64,000 nt of DNA from Sphingobacterium sp. (GTDB taxonomy: Bacteria > Bacteroidota > Bacteroidia > Sphingobacteriales > Sphingobacteriaceae). Where the stretch lies: assembly GCA_031286695.1 (NCBI GenBank), contig JAITTY010000005.1, positions 124,001 through 188,000 of the forward strand. The letters run 5' to 3'. The translations under genes were made by a program, and so were the position numbers. Positions within the stretch are counted from its first letter, which is position 1. Every line of letters starts with the position of its first letter. Below the pieces are notes generated by a model. It saw only the letters and a list, made by a program, of their open reading frames with translations, did no database searches and was not told where the DNA came from. Positions 44,080-52,444 of this stretch are shown one piece after another.

Positions 44080-44604
44080 TTACAGCATAATCGAATAAAG
44101 GTGTTGTTTGAGCTGAAGAAGTGCCTTACTGATATGCTGTTCCACGGTTTTTGTAGAGATAGAAAAATGCGCCGCTATCTCTTTATGGGAAAGTCCTTCT
44201 TTGCGGCTCAGTTCAAAAACCTTTCGGCGCATGGTTGGCATATTTTGGATATCTTTTTCCATCATCCGTAAAATGTCCTTGCTTTCGATCGCACGAATCA
44301 GACTATCTGTAAAGGGGGTGGCTGCAGTTTGACCTTCATATTTGAAACGCGTAGCTTCCTTGCGCAGGAGATCTATCATGACCTGTCTCGCCATACCGAA
44401 TAACTGCACCAGAATACCCAGTTCTTCATCGAGCTTTTCCCGTTGGTTCCACAGTTTGATAAAGGTCAATTGGGTAACTTCTTGTGCAATATAATCTGAT
44501 TGCGTACGCTTCTGTACGAAACCGTAGATCTGACGATGATACTTTTCGTAGACAATATTAAAACTTTTCTGATTGGAAGATTTGATAGGCTGAATGTGTT
44601 CCAT
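44080..44604 (-). CDS. ECF sigma factor (FecI-like)
   Basis: The 174-residue sigma factor has region 2 ('FNIVYEKYHRQIYGFVQKRTQSDYIAQEVTQLTFIKLW', in part) and region 4 with the HTH 'RKVFELSRKEGLSHKEIAAHFSISTKTVEQHISKAL' (in part). It has no other domains. It is the first gene of the leftward sigma/FecR/SusC/SusD/phosphatase operon and is expected to transcribe it once FecR releases it. Confidence 0.9.
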   Translation of the reverse strand: MEHIQPIKSSNQKSFNIVYEKYHRQIYGFVQKRTQSDYIAQEVTQLTFIKLWNQREKLDEELGILVQLFGMARQVMIDLLRKEATRFKYEGQTAATPFTDSLIRAIESKDILRMMEKDIQNMPTMRRKVFELSRKEGLSHKEIAAHFSISTKTVEQHISKALLQLKQHLYSIML

Positions 44605-44889
44605 TGCACCGTCAAAAATAAAGGCATAAGATTTACTCCATATTAAGTTAATATCAATATTGGATAAACAAATTCAAACAGCAATTCTCAAACTATAATT
44701 CAGCACTTTCCTCCAAGACCTCTCTACAGCTGAAATTTTAATTATAAAACAAGGAGAAATCTCCCTATAATTGCAGTCGCAAATATTTCATTATGGAATG
44801 AAATTATTCGCTCTGATACCATGTAACGACCGCAACAGCACAATGACATGACCGTATCAAATCAATAATCACGGGAAAACAGCAATACA

Positions 44890-46032
44890 ATGAAAAGAAA
44901 TATCCTTTTAATTTTGACCAGCTTTGTCTTAACTGTAAATATCGCCCTTTGTCAACAAAAGGACGTGGACTTTAGCAAAGCATATATTGCGCAAAACGAC
45001 GGCAAGACGACCGTTGAAATCAATGAGGCGCAAGAACTCGTCTACATTATCTTTGCGATGACAGATTTTGGAAAGGAAAACCCGAACATGACCAAGCAAA
45101 ACACCACCTATTTTGAGGAAGTTAAGAAGCATTTCTCCCCTTTTTCCAGTCTACCTATCGTCAAGAAATTTGATCAGCAATTGCGGGAAAATCTAACCAA
45201 CTATTTTCTTTTGGCGGCCAATGCTTATGGCTTTAGGTTTAAAAACGAAGAATTAGTACCTACAAACATCTATATTTTTCCGGCAAAAGGAGTGGGAAAT
45301 TATCAGATCAAATCAAACCCCATTCCGGGGTACAAAAAAGAACTGGAAGAATTTGCAAGAAAAACTGGCTACCGTACGTTCTACAAACAGCATCAGGCTT
45401 ACTATGACAGCCTTCGTACAGCCTACGAGGAATATGCTTCCATTGCTGAACAGAAAGAATGGTTAGAAAAAAGATTCGATTATAAAATCAACAGCTATCG
45501 CGTACTGACCTCCCCCTTGATTGCCGGAATGAATGCGACCCACACCTTCAAGTACAGAGGATTCAAAGAAATATTACTTTTTCTGCCAACCCTTCGTGAC
45601 GATGAATCCTGGAGCCCAAAATTTAAAAAAGCGATCAATACCCGCATTATTTTCACAGAAATCGACCATAATTATGTAGGCCCGCTCAGTGAAAAGAATA
45701 AAAAACAAATTGATACGATATTCAATAATCGGGAAATCTGGGTAGATGCGGAGAACAAAAGTACCGTCCATTATCCGAGTCCGGTCAAAGTGTTCGATGA
45801 ATATTTAACCTGGGGGCTTTTCATCTTGTACTGTTACGACAAGTTTGGAGAAGATCATGATCTTTTTGGGCAGATTGTCGAAAACGTAAACGACATGATG
45901 GTCAACAAAAAGGGATTCCCCAAAGCGGACGAATTTAATGCCGAATTATTCCGTCTCTATAAAGACGATACCAGTAAAGATATTCAGAGCTTATACAAGC
46001 CGCTTTTGGATTGGTGCGAAAAAGAAAATTAG
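44890..46032 (+). CDS. Secreted protein, DUF4932-like
   Basis: The 380-residue protein has a signal peptide (cleaved near residue 21-22, no lipobox). The body is mostly helical, with 'ELVYIIFAMTDFG', 'FTEIDHNYVGPLSEKN' near residue 255 and 'VFDEYLTWGLFILYCYD' near residue 300. These match what I recall of DUF4932 proteins, a family with a metalloprotease-like layout. No HExxH motif is seen. It is a single gene between divergent and unrelated units. Function is not known. Confidence 0.65.
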   Translation: MKRNILLILTSFVLTVNIALCQQKDVDFSKAYIAQNDGKTTVEINEAQELVYIIFAMTDFGKENPNMTKQNTTYFEEVKKHFSPFSSLPIVKKFDQQLRENLTNYFLLAANAYGFRFKNEELVPTNIYIFPAKGVGNYQIKSNPIPGYKKELEEFARKTGYRTFYKQHQAYYDSLRTAYEEYASIAEQKEWLEKRFDYKINSYRVLTSPLIAGMNATHTFKYRGFKEILLFLPTLRDDESWSPKFKKAINTRIIFTEIDHNYVGPLSEKNKKQIDTIFNNREIWVDAENKSTVHYPSPVKVFDEYLTWGLFILYCYDKFGEDHDLFGQIVENVNDMMVNKKGFPKADEFNAELFRLYKDDTSKDIQSLYKPLLDWCEKEN

Positions 46033-46176
46033 TACTATTCCGATAATATTTGGTATATTAAAGCTGAGAAGGAAACAAGCCGCCAGAAATGTGAATGTAT
46101 ACGACCAGAAGGAATTAGCATAGCATAAGGGGATGATCGTCGAGATACATTTAAACACGTTAGGTACAAAGAAACA

Positions 46177-47235
46177 ATGATAAACATAAGAATTACCGGT
46201 TCTGGCAGTTATATTCCAAACAATAAGATCGCCAATACACATTTTAAAGATCATTCTTTTCTGGATGAGAGCGGGGCTCCATTTGGCCAGTCGGCTTCTG
46301 TCATTGAGAAATTCAAAGCGATCACCGGAATTGAGGAACGCCGCTATGCCGATCGTGATCAAGTTGCATCAGACCTAGCTTTCTTGGCTGGAGCGCGCGC
46401 TATTGAAGATGCCGGTATTGACCCAGAGACATTGAATTACATTATTGTTGCCCACAACTATGGTGATGTTCAACATGGTAAAATCCAGTCCGACACCGTA
46501 CCTAGTCTAGCGACAAGGGTAAAGAAAAAATTAGCAATTCGTAATCCAAAATGTGTGGCTTATGACCTCCTATTTGGCTGTCCTGGCTGGAATGAGGGAA
46601 TATTGCAGGCCAATGCTTTTATCAAATCAGGTATGGCAACCCGATGTTTGGTCATCGGCGCAGAAACGCTGTCACGTGTTGTAGATCCCTACGATAGAGA
46701 TTCCATGATCTACGCAGACGGTGCCGGTGCTGTAATCGTCGAAGCAACAGCGGAAAACCGCGGATTACTCTCTTTTGAGAGCGCAACTTATGCGCTGGAT
46801 GAAGCCGATTATCTTAATTTCGGCAGCTCCTATCACCAGGAGGAAAACCCAGCTACCCGATATATCAAAATGAAAGGACGCAAGATCTATGAATTTGCCC
46901 TGAATAAAGTTCCACTGGCCATGCAGTCCTGCCTTGAAAAGGCCGATATTGATATCTCGGCAATCAAAAAAATCCTGATTCACCAAGCCAATGAAAAGAT
47001 GGATGAGGCCATTCTAATGAGATTCTATGCGCTTTACGGCAAGACTCCTCCTGTTGATATCATGCCCATGACCATTCATACCTTAGGAAATAGCAGTGTG
47101 GCAACTATTCCAACCCTTTATGACCTTGTGGCACATGGCAAAATCGACAACCAGTCAATAAACGAAGGTGATATTATCCTATTCGCTTCCGTGGGTGCTG
47201 GCATGAACATCAATGCTTTCACTTATCGTGTCTAA
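46177..47235 (+). CDS. 3-oxoacyl-ACP synthase III-like enzyme
   Basis: The 352-residue protein has the FabH/KAS III fold with the catalytic triad: Cys135 in 'LLFGCPGWNE', His in 'ILIHQANEKMDEAI' and Asn in 'HTLGNSSVATIP'. The N-terminal 'ITGSGSYIPNNKI' and the final 'FASVGAGMNINAFTYRV' are typical. KAS III starts fatty-acid or related chains by joining acyl-CoA to malonyl-ACP. No other fatty-acid gene is nearby, so it may be an extra KAS III for a special acyl starter rather than the housekeeping FabH. Confidence 0.88.
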   Translation: MINIRITGSGSYIPNNKIANTHFKDHSFLDESGAPFGQSASVIEKFKAITGIEERRYADRDQVASDLAFLAGARAIEDAGIDPETLNYIIVAHNYGDVQHGKIQSDTVPSLATRVKKKLAIRNPKCVAYDLLFGCPGWNEGILQANAFIKSGMATRCLVIGAETLSRVVDPYDRDSMIYADGAGAVIVEATAENRGLLSFESATYALDEADYLNFGSSYHQEENPATRYIKMKGRKIYEFALNKVPLAMQSCLEKADIDISAIKKILIHQANEKMDEAILMRFYALYGKTPPVDIMPMTIHTLGNSSVATIPTLYDLVAHGKIDNQSINEGDIILFASVGAGMNINAFTYRV

Positions 47236-47611
47236 GACTAATTTTTATCAATATTTCATAGGTGCAAAACGAATTTTAAGCCTGCTTAATAGGTTGTTGC
47301 ATATTAAATACAGATAAAAAACATCAAAACACTTTATAAATCAATAATTTATAATTACATTTGATTAATAATCGGCTCCGCCTTTGCTTATCTGAAATTG
47401 TCAAGTCATTCTTTTCGGCTCAGTTTTCGCATTTTCAGAAGCTACTTTTGTTATCAAATAATAGGTGCTGTACCCTTTTTGAACTTGAATAAAACCAAGC
47501 CCATTAAATTACAAACATCATTTCTTGTCAACAAATCGATTTAATAATATAATGATCGCTATTTCATTATAATTATTTATTATTGAATACTTTAATATAA
47601 TATAGAATACA
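47236..47611 (+). other. Long leader of the cold-shock gene
   Basis: There is no gene in this 376-bp stretch. It is AT-rich, with several short inverted repeats and no T-run hairpin. Cold-shock genes often have long structured 5' leaders that control translation by temperature, so a leader of up to a few hundred bases is plausible. The promoter position was not determined. Confidence 0.4.
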
Positions 47612-47803
47612 ATGCAAGAAGGAACAGTAAAATTCTTTAACCAAACCAAGGGTTTTGGTTTTATTACACCTGCCGGTGGCGGTGACGACATTTTCGTACA
47701 CGTATCAGGTTTGATCAATGAAGTGCGTGAGAATGACAGCGTAACATTTGATGTAGAAAACGGAAAAAAAGGCATTAATGCAGTTAATGTACGTATCGCA
47801 TAA
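47612..47803 (+). CDS. Cold-shock domain protein
   Basis: The 63-residue protein is a single cold-shock domain with RNP1 'KGFGFITP' and RNP2 'DIFVHVS'. It binds single-stranded RNA and melts secondary structure. The length is slightly shorter than the usual 66-70 residues. It is a single-gene unit with a long leader and two hairpins at its 3' end. Confidence 0.93.
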   Translation: MQEGTVKFFNQTKGFGFITPAGGGDDIFVHVSGLINEVRENDSVTFDVENGKKGINAVNVRIA

Positions 47804-47816
47804 TTAAGTAAACACA

Positions 47817-47875
47817 CAAGAAGATACAGTTGTATCTTCTTGCAGAGTGTAACGGTTACCCGTTACACTTTTTTT
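47817..47875 (+). terminator. Tandem hairpins, the second a rho-independent terminator
   Basis: The first hairpin (47817-47842) has 12-base perfect arms CAAGAAGATACA/TGTATCTTCTTG. The second (47846-47869) pairs AGTGTAACG with CGTTACACT around six bases and is followed by a run of T to 47875. The second ends the cold-shock transcript. The first has no T tail and may protect the 3' end. Confidence 0.8.
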
Positions 47876-47939
47876 ATCCATTCCATAGCGAAGCCCTGCC
47901 AAAATCGCACTGTTTACCAATCAGGGATATTGAAAACTT

Positions 47940-48533
47940 TTACAGTCCGGCCAACATTACTTCTTCCTGCCGCAGAAAATATGGAGTACTATCTTTAAAT
48001 CTCCCACCCTTCCTTGAATACTTTTTGATGATACTGTCGACCACCTCCGAAGTCAGTTCGTGCCCTTCTAGCGTAGGAAAGCCCTCCCAACGTACAATAC
48101 CCTCAGGATCCAATAAAATACAATGTGGAATACCCTGTACTTCAAGCTGTTTTTTCAAACGGGCTTTCGTGTCTATTGCCGAGAAATAGTCGATCTTAAT
48201 TTCCTTGGCTTTTTTAACAACTTCTGCCTTTTCATCCGAAACTCCGATGATCACAAGTTTATCGCCATACTTTTTATGCCATTCGTTCAATTCAGGAATC
48301 ACTCTCCGGCATGGCCCACACCAGGTTGCCCAGAAATCAATCAGCACAAATTTACCTTTTGTCTCGGGTACATCAGACAGCCATTGCTCCACCTCCAGCT
48401 TGGGAGCCTTTTGGTTCAGGATGGATTTTGCCCACAATTTTTTATTATTGTTGCTTTCCTGCGCATGGCCGACAAAGCAAGTCAGACAAAACGATAACAG
48501 CGCAAAAGCCTTTATGATTAATTTTACGTTCAT
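47940..48533 (-). CDS. TlpA/ResA-like thioredoxin-fold protein
   Basis: The 197-residue protein has a signal peptide (cleaved after 'GHAQ') and a thioredoxin fold with active site 'FWATWCGPCRRVIPELNEW' (CGPC near residue 76-79), cis-Pro region 'VQGIPHCILLDPEG' and 'LIDFWA'. It is a periplasmic thiol-disulfide oxidoreductase of the AhpC/TSA-TlpA group. It is not in an operon: the cold-shock gene converges on it and an 849-bp gap precedes it. Confidence 0.9.
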   Translation of the reverse strand: MNVKLIIKAFALLSFCLTCFVGHAQESNNNKKLWAKSILNQKAPKLEVEQWLSDVPETKGKFVLIDFWATWCGPCRRVIPELNEWHKKYGDKLVIIGVSDEKAEVVKKAKEIKIDYFSAIDTKARLKKQLEVQGIPHCILLDPEGIVRWEGFPTLEGHELTSEVVDSIIKKYSRKGGRFKDSTPYFLRQEEVMLAGL

Positions 48534-49005
48534 GAAATAAATTGTTTAGTTCTCCTAATTTATGGTTTTTTTTCAACAATTTTCTGATTCATTCATACCG
48601 GACATCGATTTTATAAAAGCACAAAACCAGTAACCATTGCACAAAACCAATCATAAACTTTTAATCAATATAACACACACAAACAACTGTATATAAACAA
48701 CTAATCCATATATAAAAAACATAAAAACAACTTTCCATTTGCTGTACGGCTCATGTTTTCGATAAAGGAACTATCTATATCCAGCTAAAAAAATAACATC
48801 AGACATAACACCATAAATTGGTTCTAGCATCCGACAGCTAGGCAAAAACCCTCATAACTTCACACACCAAAAGCAATTAAAGCGAAAGAAGGCGCACAGC
48901 AAGTAAAACAACAAAAAGCGAGACAAATACCATCGGTTACACAAAGTTTCGTCAGAAGCCTTAAAAACACCTAAAAAGGCCACTATAAACCAAACCAGGA
49001 TCATC

Positions 49006-49128
49006 CTATTCCTTTTTGAGCCAATTGCGCACGGCGATTACCGCCTCCAGCTTCCCCAATCTCAGCACCCATTCGCCGCTCATATTTCGTCTTAACAGGA
49101 ACTGACAAACTGACACATAAGCAAATTT
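49006..49128 (-). other. Short open frame in a GC-rich patch, possible gene remnant
   Basis: On the minus strand 40 codons are open from a stop at 49129-49131 to TAG at 49006-49008, with one ATG (49083) leaving 25 residues (MSGEWVLRLGKLEAVIAV...). The patch is far richer in G and C than its surroundings and has coding-like codon use. It could be a remnant of a gene or part of a small intergenic repeat. No family is recognised. Confidence 0.25.
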
Positions 49129-49333
49129 TTATAACAATAATTCAATATAAATTAACTATTTAACACAAATAAATTAAATATATAATTTAATAAAAATCCA
49201 ACCTGAAATCTGTATATACCCAACGAAATCCTCACAGAAAAGACAGCCCGCCGATTGATATTCCCTACCAACTTCGTGTCTTACTCCGTTCAAGCCTCCT
49301 GTGGGCCCATCTTTAAACTCAAACCCCAAAAGT

Positions 49334-49360
49334 ACTCCAGTCACAAAATAGCGGACTGGA
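49334..49360 (-). terminator. Hairpin after the TIM-barrel gene
   Basis: CTCCAGTC pairs with GACTGGAG around an 11-base loop, 23 bp past the stop of the leftward gene. On the minus strand it is followed by TACTTTTG, a weak T tail. A terminator is the likely role. Confidence 0.55.
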
Positions 49361-49382
49361 GCCGGACTCAAAATAGCCTTTA

Positions 49383-50855
49383 CTAGTAATGGGTACGCGA
49401 ACTTTCCGCAGCAATAACTTCGATTTTGCCCATTGGATACCACCCATCAGTAGTTCGACCCGCAATCGCAAGACGAACTTTTGCTTCTCCGGTGTTACGG
49501 TCGACTATCCCGATTTCAAGGTCATAAGTCCCCGTCTTTAAATCATAGGGTATAAAAATCCCATCATCATACAGATTATCTCCAGGCAGCCACGAGGTCA
49601 AGTCTGCATCGGTGAGCCGCCGGATCTCCTCCGCTGTGTTCTTCAGGCGTATCGCCAATGCAAATTGCTTTTTGTAGAGCGGTGCCACGCCCTTATTTTC
49701 CCACCAGGAGGTAAAACTCAATTTTTGCCCAAGGGCTACCTCTTTTGGATAAGTCATCTTTTTGAGCACATAGCGATAACCCATCTTATTGAGCCATCGA
49801 TTCACATGGGGCCACCACACGCTGGGAATAGCCGAAGATTTGGCGTTAAAACTAGATAAATGCCATTTCAGCGACTGGTCAATGATATAGTCAATATCCC
49901 AACCCTCATCTTTCCATTTCTGCATGACCCAACAGACTTCTAGACTGATCGGAGCCTTTTTCCAAGCATCCTGCATGCCAAAACCAACAATTCCCTGTGG
50001 ATAATAATCATACATATGAGACCAGTTATCATCAAATCCGCCCAAATCGCCCAGACAGTCAATACGCCAGCCCACCGACCTTTTTGAAAGCGTATATTGT
50101 TGCGTTTTTCGATCTGTCAATAAGGTAATTAGTGGCGTCTGCCTAAAGTTATCGGTATATGCATCGACCAAATTTTCGCGAGTAGCTTTAGATAGCTCTA
50201 CAGTACCACGCCCCTCACCCCAAAAACCCACAATCGACAGATCGACCGCCTCCAGATCCGGGTGCCCATCATAGCGCTGAGCGAGCTTCGTTATCATATT
50301 TCCAAAGTATTCCGCATAACGCGCGTCCTCCGGATCAACGCGCCAGCCCGCAGAATCTACAAACCACTCATTTTTCTTACCGACCATGGTCCGGTACCAG
50401 TCGGGCACATCATTACCTTTATCTGCCCCTTCACCATAAGGTGCGATACGCAAAAGCAAAGTCTGACCGCGCTGATGTGCAGTCTTTAGCGCTTCATCGA
50501 TCAATACCCAATTAAATTTCCCTTGCCTAGGTTCCAAAAAACGCCAATATAAGCGAAAGTATGCGATGGAGGTATTGGGATAGTCTTTATTTTTCAAGCC
50601 CTGAACCTCCCCCTGATACGCGATAGGCTCCCCTTCTGTCCAACTCAGACCGTTATTTAGGCTATCACCATTAAATCGCTGAAAGGTCATAAAACCTATT
50701 CCGGGATTGTTCAGCACACTGTCGATTTCTTTCGGCAAGATCCTGACAATCCCCTCTTTCTTATAGTCAACAATTTGCGCCTGTGTATTTTTCGTCGGCA
50801 AAAAAAAGAAAATAACGATTGAAAAAAATCTACAAATGACGAATAGTTTTTGCAT
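49383..50855 (-). CDS. DUF4832-like TIM-barrel glycosidase-type protein
   Basis: The 490-residue protein has a signal peptide (cleaved near 'NTQAQ'). The N-terminal barrel looks like a clan GH-A hydrolase: 'LNNPGIGFMTFQRF', 'SIAYFRLYWRFLEPRQGKFNW', 'LLLRIAPYGEG', 'DLSIVGFWGEGRG' and 'GDLGGFDDNWSHM' (cited separately). The C-terminal beta domain, 'YVLKKMTYPKEVALGQKLSFTSWWENKGVAPLYK' (in part), matches DUF4832. Family members accompany SusC/SusD loci and are presumed to cut glycans. It follows the SusD gene with a terminator hairpin between them. Confidence 0.8.
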   Translation of the reverse strand: MQKLFVICRFFSIVIFFFLPTKNTQAQIVDYKKEGIVRILPKEIDSVLNNPGIGFMTFQRFNGDSLNNGLSWTEGEPIAYQGEVQGLKNKDYPNTSIAYFRLYWRFLEPRQGKFNWVLIDEALKTAHQRGQTLLLRIAPYGEGADKGNDVPDWYRTMVGKKNEWFVDSAGWRVDPEDARYAEYFGNMITKLAQRYDGHPDLEAVDLSIVGFWGEGRGTVELSKATRENLVDAYTDNFRQTPLITLLTDRKTQQYTLSKRSVGWRIDCLGDLGGFDDNWSHMYDYYPQGIVGFGMQDAWKKAPISLEVCWVMQKWKDEGWDIDYIIDQSLKWHLSSFNAKSSAIPSVWWPHVNRWLNKMGYRYVLKKMTYPKEVALGQKLSFTSWWENKGVAPLYKKQFALAIRLKNTAEEIRRLTDADLTSWLPGDNLYDDGIFIPYDLKTGTYDLEIGIVDRNTGEAKVRLAIAGRTTDGWYPMGKIEVIAAESSRTHY

Positions 50856-50870
50856 AATACTTGTTTTATG

Positions 50871-50909
50871 AAAAAAGCGCCAAGCTCATTAACTGAACTT
50901 TGGCGCTTT
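50871..50909 (-). terminator. Terminator or attenuator between SusD and the TIM-barrel gene
   Basis: AAAGCGCCAA pairs with TTGGCGCTTT (50874-50883 with 50900-50909), extended inward by AG.TCA/TGA.CT. On the minus strand the hairpin is followed by six T. It lies in the 83-bp gap upstream of the 49383 gene, so that gene is expressed by read-through or from its own promoter. Confidence 0.8.
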
Positions 50910-50938
50910 CGATTGAAAGGCCCTGATGGCCCGTTTTA

Positions 50939-52432
50939 TTAATTATATCCTGGATTTTGTTTAATCACACCATTGGTTTCGTTGATCGCCTTACGCGGTA
51001 TCGGCCAAAGCACAAATTCGGGCTTCGCAAATGTAGAGCCATCTGCTTTAGCTCGCTCAATATAGGTTCCCCAGCGGATGAGATCCTCCCGCCGAACACC
51101 GCCTTCACACCAGAATTCATAAAGACGCTCATCCATCATTTTTTTCCGGAACTGATCTTTTGTTAGATCCTGATTCCAGCCGATCAGGCCGGCACGTTCG
51201 CGCACGGTCTTTACCAGATCATAGGCTTCCTGGGTCGGACCTGACAACTCATTGATCGCTTCAGCCATAGAAAGCAACACATCCGAATACCGCCATACAA
51301 CGATATTAACACCGTGCTTTTCGCCAGTTGCACTCGGATCGACTCCGTATTTCATTGGAATGGCACCGATCTCCTTATTTGCACGGGCATCATAGACCTT
51401 CCCATCGGTTGTCGTCCATTTGGTCAATAATCGCTGCTTACGTTTGTCATTGCTTTCAAACTTATCGTAGGTCTTCCACGGCATTTTATAACCACCCCAT
51501 TGGGTCAAAGCAACTCCGCTCGGATCGGCATAATTTCCAGGGAGCGCATGCGCCAGCCATAAGTTGGCACTCTTGGCATCAATACGGGTTGGTACCGCAA
51601 AAAGAACCTCTTTATTATCTCCATTATTTTCGATTGTAAAGATATCGGCATAATTAGTTTTGAGCGAATGTCCTAATTTTTGCAGCTCGCGGCCATATTT
51701 GATCACGTCATCCCATCGTTTTTCTTTCATATACAGTTTTATCAGTCCCATCATGCAGGCGTCTTTTGTAAAACGCCCGTATTCTGAGGCAGGCAATGCG
51801 CTTGCCAAAGGCAACACCTCGAGAGCTTCTTTGTAGTCTTTTTCAATCTGGGCAACCATGTCAGCTTGGGTAGGCCGGGCAATCGGTGGCGAATTGGGAT
51901 CCGCAGCAGCCACAGCATCCAGCCTCAAAGGCACTGGCCCATAGTAGCTATAAAGGATCCAAGAATAATGCGCTCTTAAGGCTTTTACTTCCCCCATATA
52001 GGTTTGCTTTACTTTATTATCGATCGTCATGCCCGAAAGCCTATCCATTACAATTGTCGCATTGGTCACCGCCGGCATCAGGTTGTTATAGAAAACAAAA
52101 AGCGCATCGCCAGGAAAAGTTTCCGACAGGTTCAGATTATTGAACATCGGCCAGCCCGGCCAGCCCCACGAACAGATGAGCTCATCTGTAGTCGCGCTCG
52201 ACTGCGGTACAATCCCCCCTAAACCACAACCCCAGATACTGTACCCATCGTCGGGGTTTAAGGTAGAATACACCGCCGTCACGGCCAATTTAGCGTCTTC
52301 TTTTGTTTTGTAAAATGAAGTTTCACTGAATTTATCATAAGTGACTTCCTCCAATGCTTTTTCGCAGGATGATAGTACCCCGACTACCATGAGCGCAGCT
52401 ACCAGTTTTATATATTTTCTTCTTGTAATCAT
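50939..52432 (-). CDS. SusD/RagB-family surface lipoprotein
   Basis: The 497-residue lipoprotein has a lipobox 'VLSSC' followed by EKALEEV. Family marks are 'EDAKLAVTAVYSTLN', 'VKALRAHYSWILYSYYGPVPL', 'MMDERLYEFWCEGGVRREDLIRWGTY' and the final 'VIKQNPGYN'. It binds the polymer or oligomer at the surface and works with the SusC protein encoded 12 bp upstream. Confidence 0.92.
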   Translation of the reverse strand: MITRRKYIKLVAALMVVGVLSSCEKALEEVTYDKFSETSFYKTKEDAKLAVTAVYSTLNPDDGYSIWGCGLGGIVPQSSATTDELICSWGWPGWPMFNNLNLSETFPGDALFVFYNNLMPAVTNATIVMDRLSGMTIDNKVKQTYMGEVKALRAHYSWILYSYYGPVPLRLDAVAAADPNSPPIARPTQADMVAQIEKDYKEALEVLPLASALPASEYGRFTKDACMMGLIKLYMKEKRWDDVIKYGRELQKLGHSLKTNYADIFTIENNGDNKEVLFAVPTRIDAKSANLWLAHALPGNYADPSGVALTQWGGYKMPWKTYDKFESNDKRKQRLLTKWTTTDGKVYDARANKEIGAIPMKYGVDPSATGEKHGVNIVVWRYSDVLLSMAEAINELSGPTQEAYDLVKTVRERAGLIGWNQDLTKDQFRKKMMDERLYEFWCEGGVRREDLIRWGTYIERAKADGSTFAKPEFVLWPIPRKAINETNGVIKQNPGYN

Positions 52433-52444
52433 GATTTTGTCTTT

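Larger units (their letters stand above)
48534..49382. other. 849-bp gap without a supported gene
   Basis: The gap is AT-rich near both ends, with runs of short A-rich repeats (48640-48960). A GC-richer patch sits near 49006-49128. A second GC-richer patch precedes 49383 and holds a hairpin. There is no ORF with a credible start. The 89-codon minus frame at 49174-49443 overlaps the next gene out of frame and is rejected. The region could be a decayed gene or a long promoter of the TlpA gene. Confidence 0.5.

Noticed and set aside
47518..48189. Minus frame over the cold-shock gene and plus frame over the TlpA-like gene
   Set aside because: Both are shadows of strongly supported genes on the other strand.
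49174..49443. 89-codon minus frame overlapping the TIM-barrel gene end
   Set aside because: It overlaps the last 61 bases of a well-supported gene out of frame, and its sequence looks like read-through of the gap.
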